36,593 nt of DNA from Paludibacter propionicigenes (GTDB taxonomy: Bacteria; Bacteroidota; Bacteroidia; Bacteroidales; JAFGXI01). The position numbers were made by a program, and so were the translations under genes. The notes beneath the pieces were generated by a model, which saw only the letters and a program-made list of their open reading frames with translations, searched no databases and was not told where the DNA came from. The stretch spans positions 1 to 36,593 of the forward strand of contig DYMG01000017.1 of assembly GCA_020721655.1 (NCBI GenBank). The letters are read 5' to 3'. This document shows, one piece after another, positions 1 through 8,616 of this stretch (its first letter is position 1; each line of letters starts with the position of its first letter).

Positions 1-63
1 TTTTGATAATTTGTCGATTTTAAATTGTATTTGCCGTATTTAGTCATTGTTTTTTAGTGCTAA

Positions 64-528
64 TTAATTAGTTCTTAAATCGTACGCAACTATAAATTCT
101 ATTATACTACCATAACAAGTTGGTTTTTGGAGTAACTTAAAATAAATTTCAGCTAATGTATAAATTTGTCCAATTTCATATTCAGTTATTATAAAATTAT
201 TATTTTTAATAGCTTCTTCAAATAATTTAGGTTCAAATAAAGACTCGTCATAGTTGTTGTTGTTCATTATTTGAAGAAGGATGCTTCTAATTTTATCTAG
301 AATAAATATATCAATAAATTCTTTATCGCTTGATTCTGTGGTAAAATTATAATCTATTATTTTAAATTGTTCAGTATTTATAGAGTCATTATTTTGTAGT
401 GAAGCAAATAATTTGTTGTTTAATTTTTTTGCAAATAAAATCGATGAGCAATTTAAACGAATTACGATTTTATATATATATATTTTGTTCATATTATTTT
501 TGAAAAATATATTTTCTATGATATTCAA
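64..528 (-). CDS. hypothetical protein (likely real start is internal, Met13)
   Basis: ORF track; overlaps the end of the upstream HNH endonuclease gene on the same strand; no recognisable domain. Confidence 0.55.
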   Translation of the reverse strand: MNIIENIFFKNNMNKIYIYKIVIRLNCSSILFAKKLNNKLFASLQNNDSINTEQFKIIDYNFTTESSDKEFIDIFILDKIRSILLQIMNNNNYDESLFEPKLFEEAIKNNNFIITEYEIGQIYTLAEIYFKLLQKPTCYGSIIEFIVAYDLRTN

Positions 529-1192
529 GAAATTCTTCTCGTCCTTTAATAGGTAAATTATTAATTATTTGTTTATGATATATACCTAATTTTTTTGTGT
601 TTTCTTTTGAAAGTTTTTTTGAGATTAAAATTTCTTTATCTAATGTAAATGTAATTAAACCAATTCCTTTATCAAATAATTTATCATAAAGAGGCGATAA
701 AAGTAATCCATTATGATGATTTAATCGTTCTTTATTAGTACTATGTATCCATGGTTTAATATGACTTGCAATTAATAATTTTTCATCGTCAATATTTGTA
801 ATAGGACATTTTTTCATGTCTTTTAATAATTTGGACCTAAAAGTATTTTGCCCTATCCTAATTAATTTTTGAGCTGTTTTTTCTGTAGTATTAATTTCTT
901 TTTGTGGTTTAAAAAAAACATTGTCATTTTGTATCGAAAAATATCCTATATCGTTTTCTTCAATTTCTTTAATAAATTCAGATAAACCATATATTCCAAA
1001 TGCTATTCTTGTAAATCTATTATCTCTTTGAACTCTTTCTTGAATAGTATTATTAGGCGTTTTACCTGTTTTTAATCTGTATTTCAATATTTCTTGATAA
1101 ATTAATTTTAATGATGCATAACCACCATTATTAATCATGACTTTTTCAATAGCTTCTGAATAAGTTAATTTTTTATGCCCAAATTCTTCCAT
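494..1192 (-). CDS. HNH endonuclease with N-terminal HARE-type winged-helix domain (restriction-type nuclease)
   Basis: N-term 'LTYSEAIEKVMINNGGYASLKLIYQEI...' HARE-like; C-term 'CPITNIDD..LIASHIKPW...NHHNGLLLSPLYDKLFDKG' HNH_2-type motif. Confidence 0.8.
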   Translation of the reverse strand: MEEFGHKKLTYSEAIEKVMINNGGYASLKLIYQEILKYRLKTGKTPNNTIQERVQRDNRFTRIAFGIYGLSEFIKEIEENDIGYFSIQNDNVFFKPQKEINTTEKTAQKLIRIGQNTFRSKLLKDMKKCPITNIDDEKLLIASHIKPWIHSTNKERLNHHNGLLLSPLYDKLFDKGIGLITFTLDKEILISKKLSKENTKKLGIYHKQIINNLPIKGREEFLEYHRKYIFQK

Positions 1193-1207
1193 AATATTTT
1201 TTTAATA

Positions 1208-1258
1208 TTATTTTAGTAGTTCTTTCCAATTTTGTATGTTTAAATCGTTAAAATTCAT
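1208..1258 (-). other. 16-codon mini-ORF MNFNDLNIQNWKELLK*, possible 5' remnant of a lost gene
   Basis: Read directly from the reverse complement between the citDE stop and the HNH start; looks like a normal protein N-terminus cut short. Confidence 0.35.
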
Positions 1259-1261
1259 AAA

Positions 1262-2473
1262 TTAATTAGCAAGCCAATTTTCATCAATAATCCCAAGTTT
1301 AACTGCTAAATTAATTGTTGTTTCGGCACGTTTAACAACCGGAGCATCAATCATTTTTGTGCCAAGAGAAACAACACCTAAGCCTTTAGCTTTAGCTTCG
1401 TTGAAAGCACGAAGAATTTTTTGTGCTTTTTCTATTTCTATTTGTTCGGGAGCAAAATTTTGCATTATTACAGGTATTTGGCGTGGGTGTATGCAACCCA
1501 TTCCTTCAAATCCTAACGATTTAGAGGTTTTAACGTTTGTAGCTAATGCTTCCATATCCGAAATATCGGAAAAAACTGAATCTATAGGTTGAATTCCTGC
1601 TGCTTTACAAGCGTTAACAATTCTTGTGCGTGCATAAAAAGATTCGGCAGCTTCGTTTGTTCGTCGAACACCTAAATCGGCAGTAAAATCTTCTAAACCT
1701 ATTGCCATAGAACACACGTTTGGCGACGATTTTGCTATTTCAAAAGCATTTTCTACGCCCAATGCCGATTCAATAATTGGCATATACCAAATAGGGTAAT
1801 TTATAGATTTTTGTTTGCTAATTTCTGCAATTTTTTCATCAATTTTTATTATTTCGCTTGCGTTTTCGCATTTTGGAATAAGAATTAAATTTACATTATG
1901 GGGAACTATAAAATCTAAATCTTCAATACCAAGTTTTCCTTGATTAATTCGCACCATTCGTTCTGCACCATAAAAATTTACCGAACGTAAAGCGTTTCTT
2001 ACAATATATCGGGCTTCGTGTTTTTTATCAGGGGCAACAGCATCTTCCAAATCGAGAATAATGCCATTTGGGTTGTGAACGCCGGCATTTAACATCATAC
2101 TTGGGGTGTTGCCGGGCAAATATAATCGAGAAAAGCGGAACCGATTTTTTTCTGAAATTGTTTTATTTTGCTCTATAATATCAAATAAAAATTCATTTTT
2201 TGTGCTTAAAATTTGTGTAATTGCGGCTTCTAAACGAGCGGCTAAAACAAAAGGTAAAGCTCCTTTATCTATCATGGTAATTTTAGCATTTTTAATTTCA
2301 AAATGTGCTAAAACATTGTTAATAAGTTTTATTATAGAGTTGCCGTACAAAACATCTACTTTGCTTTTTAAATCTATTTCAATACCATTAGATTTTGTAA
2401 GTTCTATTGTAACTTCACAGTCAGAGCGAGTTTTATCGCCCAAATTTCCAGCTTTTGCAGTATTATTTTCCAC
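1262..2473 (-). CDS. Fused citrate lyase acyl-carrier (CitD-like) and beta subunit (CitE-like, HpcH/HpaI family)
   Basis: aa ~5-90 'AKAGNLGDKTRSDCEVTIEL...LYGNSIIKLINNVLAHFEIKNAKITMIDKGALPFVLAARLEAAI' matches CitD; aa ~110-403 'RSRLYLPGNTPSMM...GIILDLEDAVAPDKK...IGLEDFTADLG...GFEGMGCIHPRQI' type CitE motifs. Confidence 0.9.
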   Translation of the reverse strand: MENNTAKAGNLGDKTRSDCEVTIELTKSNGIEIDLKSKVDVLYGNSIIKLINNVLAHFEIKNAKITMIDKGALPFVLAARLEAAITQILSTKNEFLFDIIEQNKTISEKNRFRFSRLYLPGNTPSMMLNAGVHNPNGIILDLEDAVAPDKKHEARYIVRNALRSVNFYGAERMVRINQGKLGIEDLDFIVPHNVNLILIPKCENASEIIKIDEKIAEISKQKSINYPIWYMPIIESALGVENAFEIAKSSPNVCSMAIGLEDFTADLGVRRTNEAAESFYARTRIVNACKAAGIQPIDSVFSDISDMEALATNVKTSKSLGFEGMGCIHPRQIPVIMQNFAPEQIEIEKAQKILRAFNEAKAKGLGVVSLGTKMIDAPVVKRAETTINLAVKLGIIDENWLAN

Positions 2474-2653
2474 TTTTTTTCTGTTTTGTTTATTGTGGTC
2501 AAAGATAAAAATTTATTGTGAGTATGTATTTATATAATTTATGAAATAAAATAATAATTTTATAAATTATTTTATGATAAAAGTAAATTGTATTTCAAAA
2601 ATATTAACTTTACTGCTAATAAATAAGTTAAAATAATTAGATTAATTTAGTAG

Positions 2654-3337
2654 ATGAACAAAGATTTATTATTGTTTTTAAAAGAATATATTACAGAAAA
2701 TAGACTTGAAATATTTAATAAAGTGCTTTCATTCAGAACTCGTTATTTTTCAGTAATTTTAGAGGATATATATCAATCGCAAAATGCAAGTGCAGTTCTC
2801 CGAACTGCCGATTGTTTTGGAGTACAAGATATACACATAATAGAGAATAGAAACGAATACCAAATAAATCCAGATGTTGCCGTTGGCTCAACAAAATGGT
2901 TAAGTTTAAATTATTACAATGAGTTGGAAAACAATACATTAAGGACATTAACCAAACTTAAAACTCAAGGATATAGAATTGTTGCTACAACTCCACACAT
3001 TAATGATGTCGATTTATACAATTTCGATGTAACAAAAGGAAAATTTGCTCTTGTATTTGGAAACGAACGAGAAGGTTTATCAAACAAAGTTATTGAAAAT
3101 GCCGACGAATTTTTACGAATACCAATGTACGGATTTACAGAAAGTTATAATATTTCTGTTTCTGCCGCTCTGTGTATGCAATATTTATCGGAAAAAGTTA
3201 GAAACTCTAATGTAAATTGGCAATTATCAGTTCACGAAAAAGACGAACTTATTCTTGAATGGATTATTAACACGCTAAAAAAACCAGAAACATTTATTAA
3301 CAAATTTAACGAAATAAATAATGGAATTAAAACTTAA
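2654..3337 (+). CDS. SpoU/TrmH-family tRNA/rRNA 2'-O-methyltransferase
   Basis: 'DIYQSQNASAVLRTADCFGVQDIHIIE', 'FALVFGNEREGLSNKVIENADEFLRIPMYGFTESYNISVSAALCM' SPOUT motifs. Confidence 0.9.
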   Translation: MNKDLLLFLKEYITENRLEIFNKVLSFRTRYFSVILEDIYQSQNASAVLRTADCFGVQDIHIIENRNEYQINPDVAVGSTKWLSLNYYNELENNTLRTLTKLKTQGYRIVATTPHINDVDLYNFDVTKGKFALVFGNEREGLSNKVIENADEFLRIPMYGFTESYNISVSAALCMQYLSEKVRNSNVNWQLSVHEKDELILEWIINTLKKPETFINKFNEINNGIKT

Positions 3338-4088
3338 AAACTCAATAGCTTTTTTAGACTTAGAAACAACGGGATTAAACATTGTTACAGACCGTATTGT
3401 TGAAATATCAATAATAAAAATAAACCCAAACGGACAAGAAGAGGAGTACACTAAAAGAATTAATCCAACAATACCAATACCCAAACAAGCATCAGATATT
3501 CACGGAATTTTCGACAATGATGTAAAAGATATGCCTACATTTAAAGAAATAGGTAAAAACATAGCAAAATTTATTGAAGGTTGCGATTTGGCGGGCTATA
3601 ACTCAAACAAATTCGATATCCCAATGTTAGCTGAAGAATTTTTAAGAGCAGAAATAGACCTCGATATGAGAAAAAGAAAGTTTGTTGATGTACAAACAAT
3701 TTTTTACAAAATGGAACAAAGAACTTTAATTGCTGCCTACAAATTTTTTTGCGATAAAGATTTAACAAACGCACATAGTGCAAATGCCGACACAAAAGCA
3801 ACATACGAAGTGCTTAAAGCTCAACTTGATAGATACCCTGATTTAGAAAACGATATTGATTTTTTAAGCAATTTTTCGTCACACACTAAAAATGTTGACT
3901 TTGCCGGACGAATCATTTATAATGAAAAAGGAGAAGAAGAAATAAATTTTGGAAAACATAAAGGTAAAACAGTAGAGCAAGTACTTAAAACCGATTTAGG
4001 GTATTATAGTTGGGTAATGAACAACGATTTTGCTCTTGATACAAAAAGAGTATTTACACAAATAAAATTAAGGGATTTTAAAAAATAA
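3321..4088 (+). CDS. DnaQ-like 3'-5' exonuclease (exonuclease domain plus C-terminal extension)
   Basis: 'IAFLDLETTGLNIVTDRIVEISII' ExoI DxE motif, 'AGYNSNKFDIPMLAEE' ExoII, 'AHSANADTKATYEVL' ExoIII; overlaps end of previous gene. Confidence 0.88.
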   Translation: MELKLKNSIAFLDLETTGLNIVTDRIVEISIIKINPNGQEEEYTKRINPTIPIPKQASDIHGIFDNDVKDMPTFKEIGKNIAKFIEGCDLAGYNSNKFDIPMLAEEFLRAEIDLDMRKRKFVDVQTIFYKMEQRTLIAAYKFFCDKDLTNAHSANADTKATYEVLKAQLDRYPDLENDIDFLSNFSSHTKNVDFAGRIIYNEKGEEEINFGKHKGKTVEQVLKTDLGYYSWVMNNDFALDTKRVFTQIKLRDFKK

Positions 4089-4098
4089 TTGTATTAAA

Positions 4099-4710
4099 AT
4101 GAAAGTAATAGCAATAGGCAGAAATTATTCTGAACACGCCAAAGAATTGGGAAATTTAGTTCCCGAAAAAACAGTTTTCTTTATGAAACCTGAAACAGCA
4201 ATTTTAAAAGATAATAAACCTTTTTATTACCCCAATTTTACTAAGGACTTGCATTATGAAACAGAAATCGTATTTCAAATTTGCAAAGTTGGTAAAAATA
4301 TTGAAAAGCAGTTCGCAAACCGATATTACGATAAAATAGGTATTGGAATTGATTTTACCGCAAGAGACCTACAACGCGAAAGTAAGGAAAAAGGTTTGCC
4401 TTGGGAACACGCAAAATCGTTCGATAATTCGGCTGTAATTAGTCAACTTGTTGACAAAGAGGAATTTACTGATGTAAATGCAGTAAATTTTAGTATGACT
4501 TTAAATGGAAATACTATGCAAATAGGAAATACTAAAGATATGATTAACAGTATAGATGAAATCATAGCCTTTGTGTCGGAATATGTAACTCTTAAAATTG
4601 GCGATTTAATTTACACAGGAACACCAAAAGGAGTAGGGGCTGTTAAAATTGGCGATAAAATTGAAGCTTTTATCGAAAATAAAAAAATGCTTGAGTGCGA
4701 AATAAAATAG
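4099..4710 (+). CDS. fumarylacetoacetate hydrolase (FAH) family protein
   Basis: 'KVIAIGRNYSEHAKELGN', 'LHYETEIVFQI', 'GIDFTARDLQ', 'YTGTPKGVGAVKIGD' FAH fold motifs. Confidence 0.88.
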   Translation: MKVIAIGRNYSEHAKELGNLVPEKTVFFMKPETAILKDNKPFYYPNFTKDLHYETEIVFQICKVGKNIEKQFANRYYDKIGIGIDFTARDLQRESKEKGLPWEHAKSFDNSAVISQLVDKEEFTDVNAVNFSMTLNGNTMQIGNTKDMINSIDEIIAFVSEYVTLKIGDLIYTGTPKGVGAVKIGDKIEAFIENKKMLECEIK

Positions 4711-4749
4711 AAAAAAAGCAGATACTGAAATTAGGTATCTGCTTTTTTA
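4711..4749 (+). terminator. intrinsic terminator
   Basis: AAAAAGCAGATAC-tgaaattag-GTATCTGCTTTTTT hairpin followed by T run after the FAH gene; bidirectional. Confidence 0.85.
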
Positions 4750-4751
4750 TA

Positions 4752-4800
4752 TTAAACCGCTAACAAAAGAGTGAAAACGAATTTTGTTAGTTTGGTTTAA
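4752..4800. repeat. Long inverted repeat (hairpin A)
   Basis: TTAAACCgCTAACAAAA ... TTTTGTTAGtttGGTTTAA. Confidence 0.75.
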
Positions 4801-4803
4801 TTT

Positions 4804-4876
4804 ATGCCGATTGACTATCAATCTTAATTTTAAACGAAGTGAAAAAATTAAGTAACTTGATAGCAGTTCGGTATTA
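4804..4876. repeat. Long imperfect palindrome (hairpin B) with AAACGAAGTGA loop and TGCCGA/TTCGGTA ends
   Basis: ATGCCGA..CTATCAA.CTTAATTTT-aaacgaagtg-AAAAATTAAG..CTTGATAG..TTCGGTAT. Confidence 0.7.
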
Positions 4877-4892
4877 ATTTTTAGCAATTGTT

Positions 4893-6356
4893 TTAATTTT
4901 CCAACGGAGCATTTTCTAAAATATCAATCAAATGATTTCTAAATTTTTCTACAGTAGGAATTAAAACTTTTTCGTCTGGAGAATGAACATTTCTGAGGGT
5001 TGGTCCAAAAGAAATCATATCTAATTTAGGATATTTTTCTAAAAATAAACCGCATTCCAAACCAGCGTGTATTGAGCGAACTACGGGTTCTACATTAAAC
5101 AGTTTTTTATAAGAGTTTGCTCCAATAACAAGTATTTCAGAGTTAGGGTTGGGAGTCCAGCCGGGGTAACCATCGCCTTGTTTTACGGCAAATCCACTAA
5201 GCTCAAAAACACTTTTTACCATTGTCGCAATATCGGTTTTCATACTTTCGCTATCGCTTCTTTGACTTGTTGTTATTTCTATTTTATTGCCTGATTTAAA
5301 TTTTACAGATGCCAAATTTGTTGATGTTGAAACCATTCCCTTCATACCTGCACTCATTGAAATAACTCCGTGAGGACAAGCATAAATTGAATTTAGTAAA
5401 TTGTTTTGGGTTTTTTCGTCTATAACAAAATCTAAAAAATCAAATTTTGTTAATGAAATATTTATGTTTTGTTCAACAAAAATAAATTCGTTTTCTATGC
5501 TTTTTTTTAATTGATTGAAAAAATCGGTAAATTTTAAAATATTTTCATTGGGAACAGAAAACAACGAAAATGCTTCACGTGGTATAGCATTCCTTAAATT
5601 TCCACCATTAAATTCGGTTAACCTGATTCCAAAATTATGGCTTCCATAATGAAGAAAACGGTTTAAAATTTTGTTAGAATTTGCGTGTCCCTTATCAATT
5701 TCATCGCCAGAATGACCACCTTTTAAACCCCTTATTTCTAATTTGTAGTAAGAGTGGTTTGCGGGTACTTGTTCTTTTGTAAATTTGGTTTCGGCAACTG
5801 TATCAATTCCACCGGCACAGCCAATAAAAATTTCGCCGTCATCTTCAGAATCTAAATTTAGTAAAATCTCCGATTCAAAAAAATTAGGTTTTAATGCAAA
5901 AGCTCCTGTTAGTCCAGTTTCTTCATCAACAGTAAATAAACATTCAATTGGTCCGTGTTTAATGTTTTTACTTGTTAAAATATCCATTTGAGCCGCAACA
6001 CCAATCCCATCATCAGCTCCAAGAGTTGTTCCTTTTGCTTTTACCCAATCTCCATCAATGTACGGAATAATTGGGTCGATATCGAAATTGTGATTAGAAT
6101 CGCTGTTTTTTTCACAAACCATATCAATGTGACTTTGCAAAATAATTGATTTTCTATTTCCCATTCCTGCTGTTGCAGGTTTTTTCATCAATATATTGCC
6201 AACTTCATCTTTTTTGGCTTCTATATTGTTTTGCTTTGCCCAATTAAGTAAAAACTCAATAATCTTAGTCTCTTTTTTTGAAGCTCGCGGTATTTTGCAT
6301 ATCTCATCAAAATAACTCCATAGCGATTTTGGTTCTATATTTCTAATTTCAGACAT
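4893..6356 (-). CDS. pepD: aminoacyl-histidine dipeptidase / cytosol non-specific dipeptidase (M20)
   Basis: 'LQSHIDMVCEKNSD', 'GTTLGADDGIGVAAQMDIL', 'LFTVDEETGLTGAF', 'GLKGGHSGDEI', 'IHAGLECGLF' M20/PepD motifs; 487 aa. Confidence 0.95.
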   Translation of the reverse strand: MSEIRNIEPKSLWSYFDEICKIPRASKKETKIIEFLLNWAKQNNIEAKKDEVGNILMKKPATAGMGNRKSIILQSHIDMVCEKNSDSNHNFDIDPIIPYIDGDWVKAKGTTLGADDGIGVAAQMDILTSKNIKHGPIECLFTVDEETGLTGAFALKPNFFESEILLNLDSEDDGEIFIGCAGGIDTVAETKFTKEQVPANHSYYKLEIRGLKGGHSGDEIDKGHANSNKILNRFLHYGSHNFGIRLTEFNGGNLRNAIPREAFSLFSVPNENILKFTDFFNQLKKSIENEFIFVEQNINISLTKFDFLDFVIDEKTQNNLLNSIYACPHGVISMSAGMKGMVSTSTNLASVKFKSGNKIEITTSQRSDSESMKTDIATMVKSVFELSGFAVKQGDGYPGWTPNPNSEILVIGANSYKKLFNVEPVVRSIHAGLECGLFLEKYPKLDMISFGPTLRNVHSPDEKVLIPTVEKFRNHLIDILENAPLEN

Positions 6357-6374
6357 ATTTTTGTGATTATTAAA

Positions 6375-6875
6375 TTAACAACCGTTATTTTTTAGTATTA
6401 TTTTGGCTTCGGCGTTTCCTAAACTTTTCGATTTTTTCCAATCTTTGCAAGCATCTTTTTTATTCCCCAAAAATTTATTAGCCCAACCTCTGTTGTTGTA
6501 AGCCTCTTGGTCTTCGGGGTTTATTTCTAAAACTTTATCGAAATCGGATAAGGCTTTCTGATATTCTTTCAATTTGTTGTAAGAACTGCCTCTACTTAAG
6601 TATGCAAAACTGTTTTCGGGATTTAATTTTATTACTTCAGTGTAATCGTTAATGGCTTCTTTGTAGTTTGATAGCCTAATTTGTGCGTACGCTCTTTGTA
6701 AATAAGCATTTGTTAAAGTGTTGTCAATACTAATAGCTTCTGTATATTTTGCTATAGCTTCTGTGTATTTTTCGCTGTTACTTAATCGGTCTCCTTCTTT
6801 TATTAAAAGTTCAGCATCTTGCGAAAAAATATTTAAACTTAAAAATATAAGTATTAATAAATATGTTTTTTTCAT
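6375..6875 (-). CDS. secreted TPR-repeat protein
   Basis: Signal peptide 'MKKTYLLILIFLSLNIFSQ' and about three TPR units ('AIAKYTEAISIDNTLTNAYLQRAYAQ', 'AINDYTEVIKLNPENSFAYLSRGSS', 'ALSDFDKVLEINPEDQEAYNNRGWA'). Confidence 0.88.
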   Translation of the reverse strand: MKKTYLLILIFLSLNIFSQDAELLIKEGDRLSNSEKYTEAIAKYTEAISIDNTLTNAYLQRAYAQIRLSNYKEAINDYTEVIKLNPENSFAYLSRGSSYNKLKEYQKALSDFDKVLEINPEDQEAYNNRGWANKFLGNKKDACKDWKKSKSLGNAEAKIILKNNGC

Positions 6876-6900
6876 TGTTATAGGTATTTTATTTAGCTAC

Positions 6901-6931
6901 CAAATTTAAAAATTTTATTCGCCAAATCAAA
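6901..6931 (-). promoter_or_regulatory. Bacteroidota-type promoter for the TPR/pepD operon
   Basis: Reverse strand TTTG (6928-6931) -N19- TAAATTTG (6901-6908), matching the -33 TTTG / -7 TAnnTTTG consensus. Confidence 0.65.
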
Positions 6932-6980
6932 TAAAAATTATTAAAAAATAATAAATAATAGGTAAAACTGAATATCGTAT

Positions 6981-7011
6981 TTTGAAGTTAATAATCGAAA
7001 ATATACTTTTG
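6981..7011 (+). promoter_or_regulatory. Bacteroidota-type promoter for the TlpA-like gene
   Basis: TTTG (6981-6984) -N19- TACTTTTG (7004-7011). Confidence 0.7.
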
Positions 7012-7037
7012 TATAAATATATATAAATAAATATTAA

Positions 7038-8213
7038 ATGAAAAAAATAGTTCTATTGCTTGCAGTTGCTGTGTTTTTGTCGATTGTTTCTTGTGGAAAT
7101 AGTTCGGGAAAAGCCGAATTTACAGTTCAAGGAAAACTTTTAAATGCTTCGGGTAAAACAATATTTTTAGACGAACTTGGTGGAAATGCACCTAAGGTTG
7201 TAGATTCTGTAGTTGTTGCCGAAGACGGAACGTTTAAATTTAAAGCTCATACAAAATATGAAAACTTTTTTATGTTGCGTTTAGCTCAAAATAATTATAT
7301 TTATATCGTTGCTGATAGTGTTGATAATATTACAATTAATGGAGATTTTAATAATTTTGTTAATACATATACTGTTGAGGGTTCGGAGGCTACAAAAACA
7401 CTAAAACAAATTAACGAACACTTAAACAAAGCCTATGAGGGCTTAAATATGTTAAGTCAAGAAATTAAAGCTCACGAAAATAAACCAACAGCCGATAGTG
7501 TAAGTAATGCAGCTCAAAATAAATATAATGAAATATTAGCAGCAGAAAATTTATTTTTGAAGTCGATTATAGATAAAAACCCATCATCTTTGGCATCGTT
7601 TTGGGCTTTAAATCAACAGCTTGGACAAAATAATTATATAATTTCTTACACCAACGAATTTGATTACTTTAAAAAAGTTGATGATGCAATGATGAAAAAA
7701 AATCCTAACTCATCAATTGCTAAACAATTTCACACTCAAATTATACAATTGGAACAACAAGTAAATTCTCAAAAACAAGCCGAAGCTACAACAGCTATTG
7801 GTACTGAGGCTATAGATATTGATTTGCCAACTCCAGATGGGAAAAACATTAAATTATCTTCTTTAAGAGGTCAATATGTACTGTTAGATTTTTGGGCAGG
7901 TTGGTGCAGACCTTGTAGAGGCGAAAACCCAAATGTTGTTGCTAATTACAATAAATACAAAGACAAAGGATTTACAATTTATCAAGTTTCTTTAGATAAA
8001 AATAAAGAAGATTGGGTTAAAGCAATTCAAATGGACGGCTTAGATGGTTGGATTCATGTTAGCGATTTGCAATATTGGAACTGTGCTCCAGCAAAGCAGT
8101 ATAACGTAACCGGTATTCCTGCAAATTTTTTAATTGATAAAGAAGGTAAAATAATTGCAAAAAATTTAAGAGGTCCGGCATTAGGTCAAAAACTTTCCGA
8201 ATTATTGGACTAA
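7038..8213 (+). CDS. TlpA-like thioredoxin-fold lipoprotein with N-terminal DUF4369-like domain
   Basis: Lipobox 'SIVSCGNSS'; C-term 'LRGQYVLLDFWAGWCRPCRGENPNVV' CxxC thioredoxin motif. Confidence 0.92.
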   Translation: MKKIVLLLAVAVFLSIVSCGNSSGKAEFTVQGKLLNASGKTIFLDELGGNAPKVVDSVVVAEDGTFKFKAHTKYENFFMLRLAQNNYIYIVADSVDNITINGDFNNFVNTYTVEGSEATKTLKQINEHLNKAYEGLNMLSQEIKAHENKPTADSVSNAAQNKYNEILAAENLFLKSIIDKNPSSLASFWALNQQLGQNNYIISYTNEFDYFKKVDDAMMKKNPNSSIAKQFHTQIIQLEQQVNSQKQAEATTAIGTEAIDIDLPTPDGKNIKLSSLRGQYVLLDFWAGWCRPCRGENPNVVANYNKYKDKGFTIYQVSLDKNKEDWVKAIQMDGLDGWIHVSDLQYWNCAPAKQYNVTGIPANFLIDKEGKIIAKNLRGPALGQKLSELLD

Positions 8214-8218
8214 TAAAT

Positions 8219-8250
8219 TAAAAAAGCTTACTTTGGTAGGCTTTTTTTAT
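8219..8250 (+). terminator. intrinsic terminator
   Basis: AAAAAGCTTAC-tttg-GTAGGCTTTTTTT. Confidence 0.75.
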
Positions 8251-8260
8251 CTAAATAAAT

Positions 8261-8614
8261 ATGGGATTAATAGAAATAGAAGGTATGGAATTTTATTCGT
8301 ACCACGGACACTTTAAACAAGAGAGAATAGTTGGAAATAAATTTATTATTAATTTAAAGTTAGAAACAAATACTTTGGAAGCAGAAAAGTCCGACGATAT
8401 TAACGATGCACTCAATTACCAAGTTGTTTATGAAATTATTAAAGAAAAAATGAAAGAAAAATCGCATTTATTAGAAAATATTGCAAGCAAAATATTAGAT
8501 GCAATTTATACTAATCTTGGCGATAAAATTATAACTTCAGAAATAAAAGTTTCAAAAATAAATCCACCAATGGGCGGTCAAATAGCCATGGTTAGTATAA
8601 CACTAAAACGTTAA
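8261..8614 (+). CDS. folB: dihydroneopterin aldolase
   Basis: 'IEIEGMEFYSYHGHFKQERIVGNKFIINLKL..DDINDALNYQVVYEIIKEKM..LLENIASKI' FolB motifs. Confidence 0.93.
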   Translation: MGLIEIEGMEFYSYHGHFKQERIVGNKFIINLKLETNTLEAEKSDDINDALNYQVVYEIIKEKMKEKSHLLENIASKILDAIYTNLGDKIITSEIKVSKINPPMGGQIAMVSITLKR

Positions 8615-8616
8615 AA

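Noticed and set aside
2106-2537. Plus-strand ORF of 143 aa overlapping citDE
   Set aside because: Antisense to a well-supported coding sequence; no domain seen.
4750-4876. CRISPR-like array from repeated hairpins
   Set aside because: No regular direct repeats with spacers; the sequences are inverted repeats.
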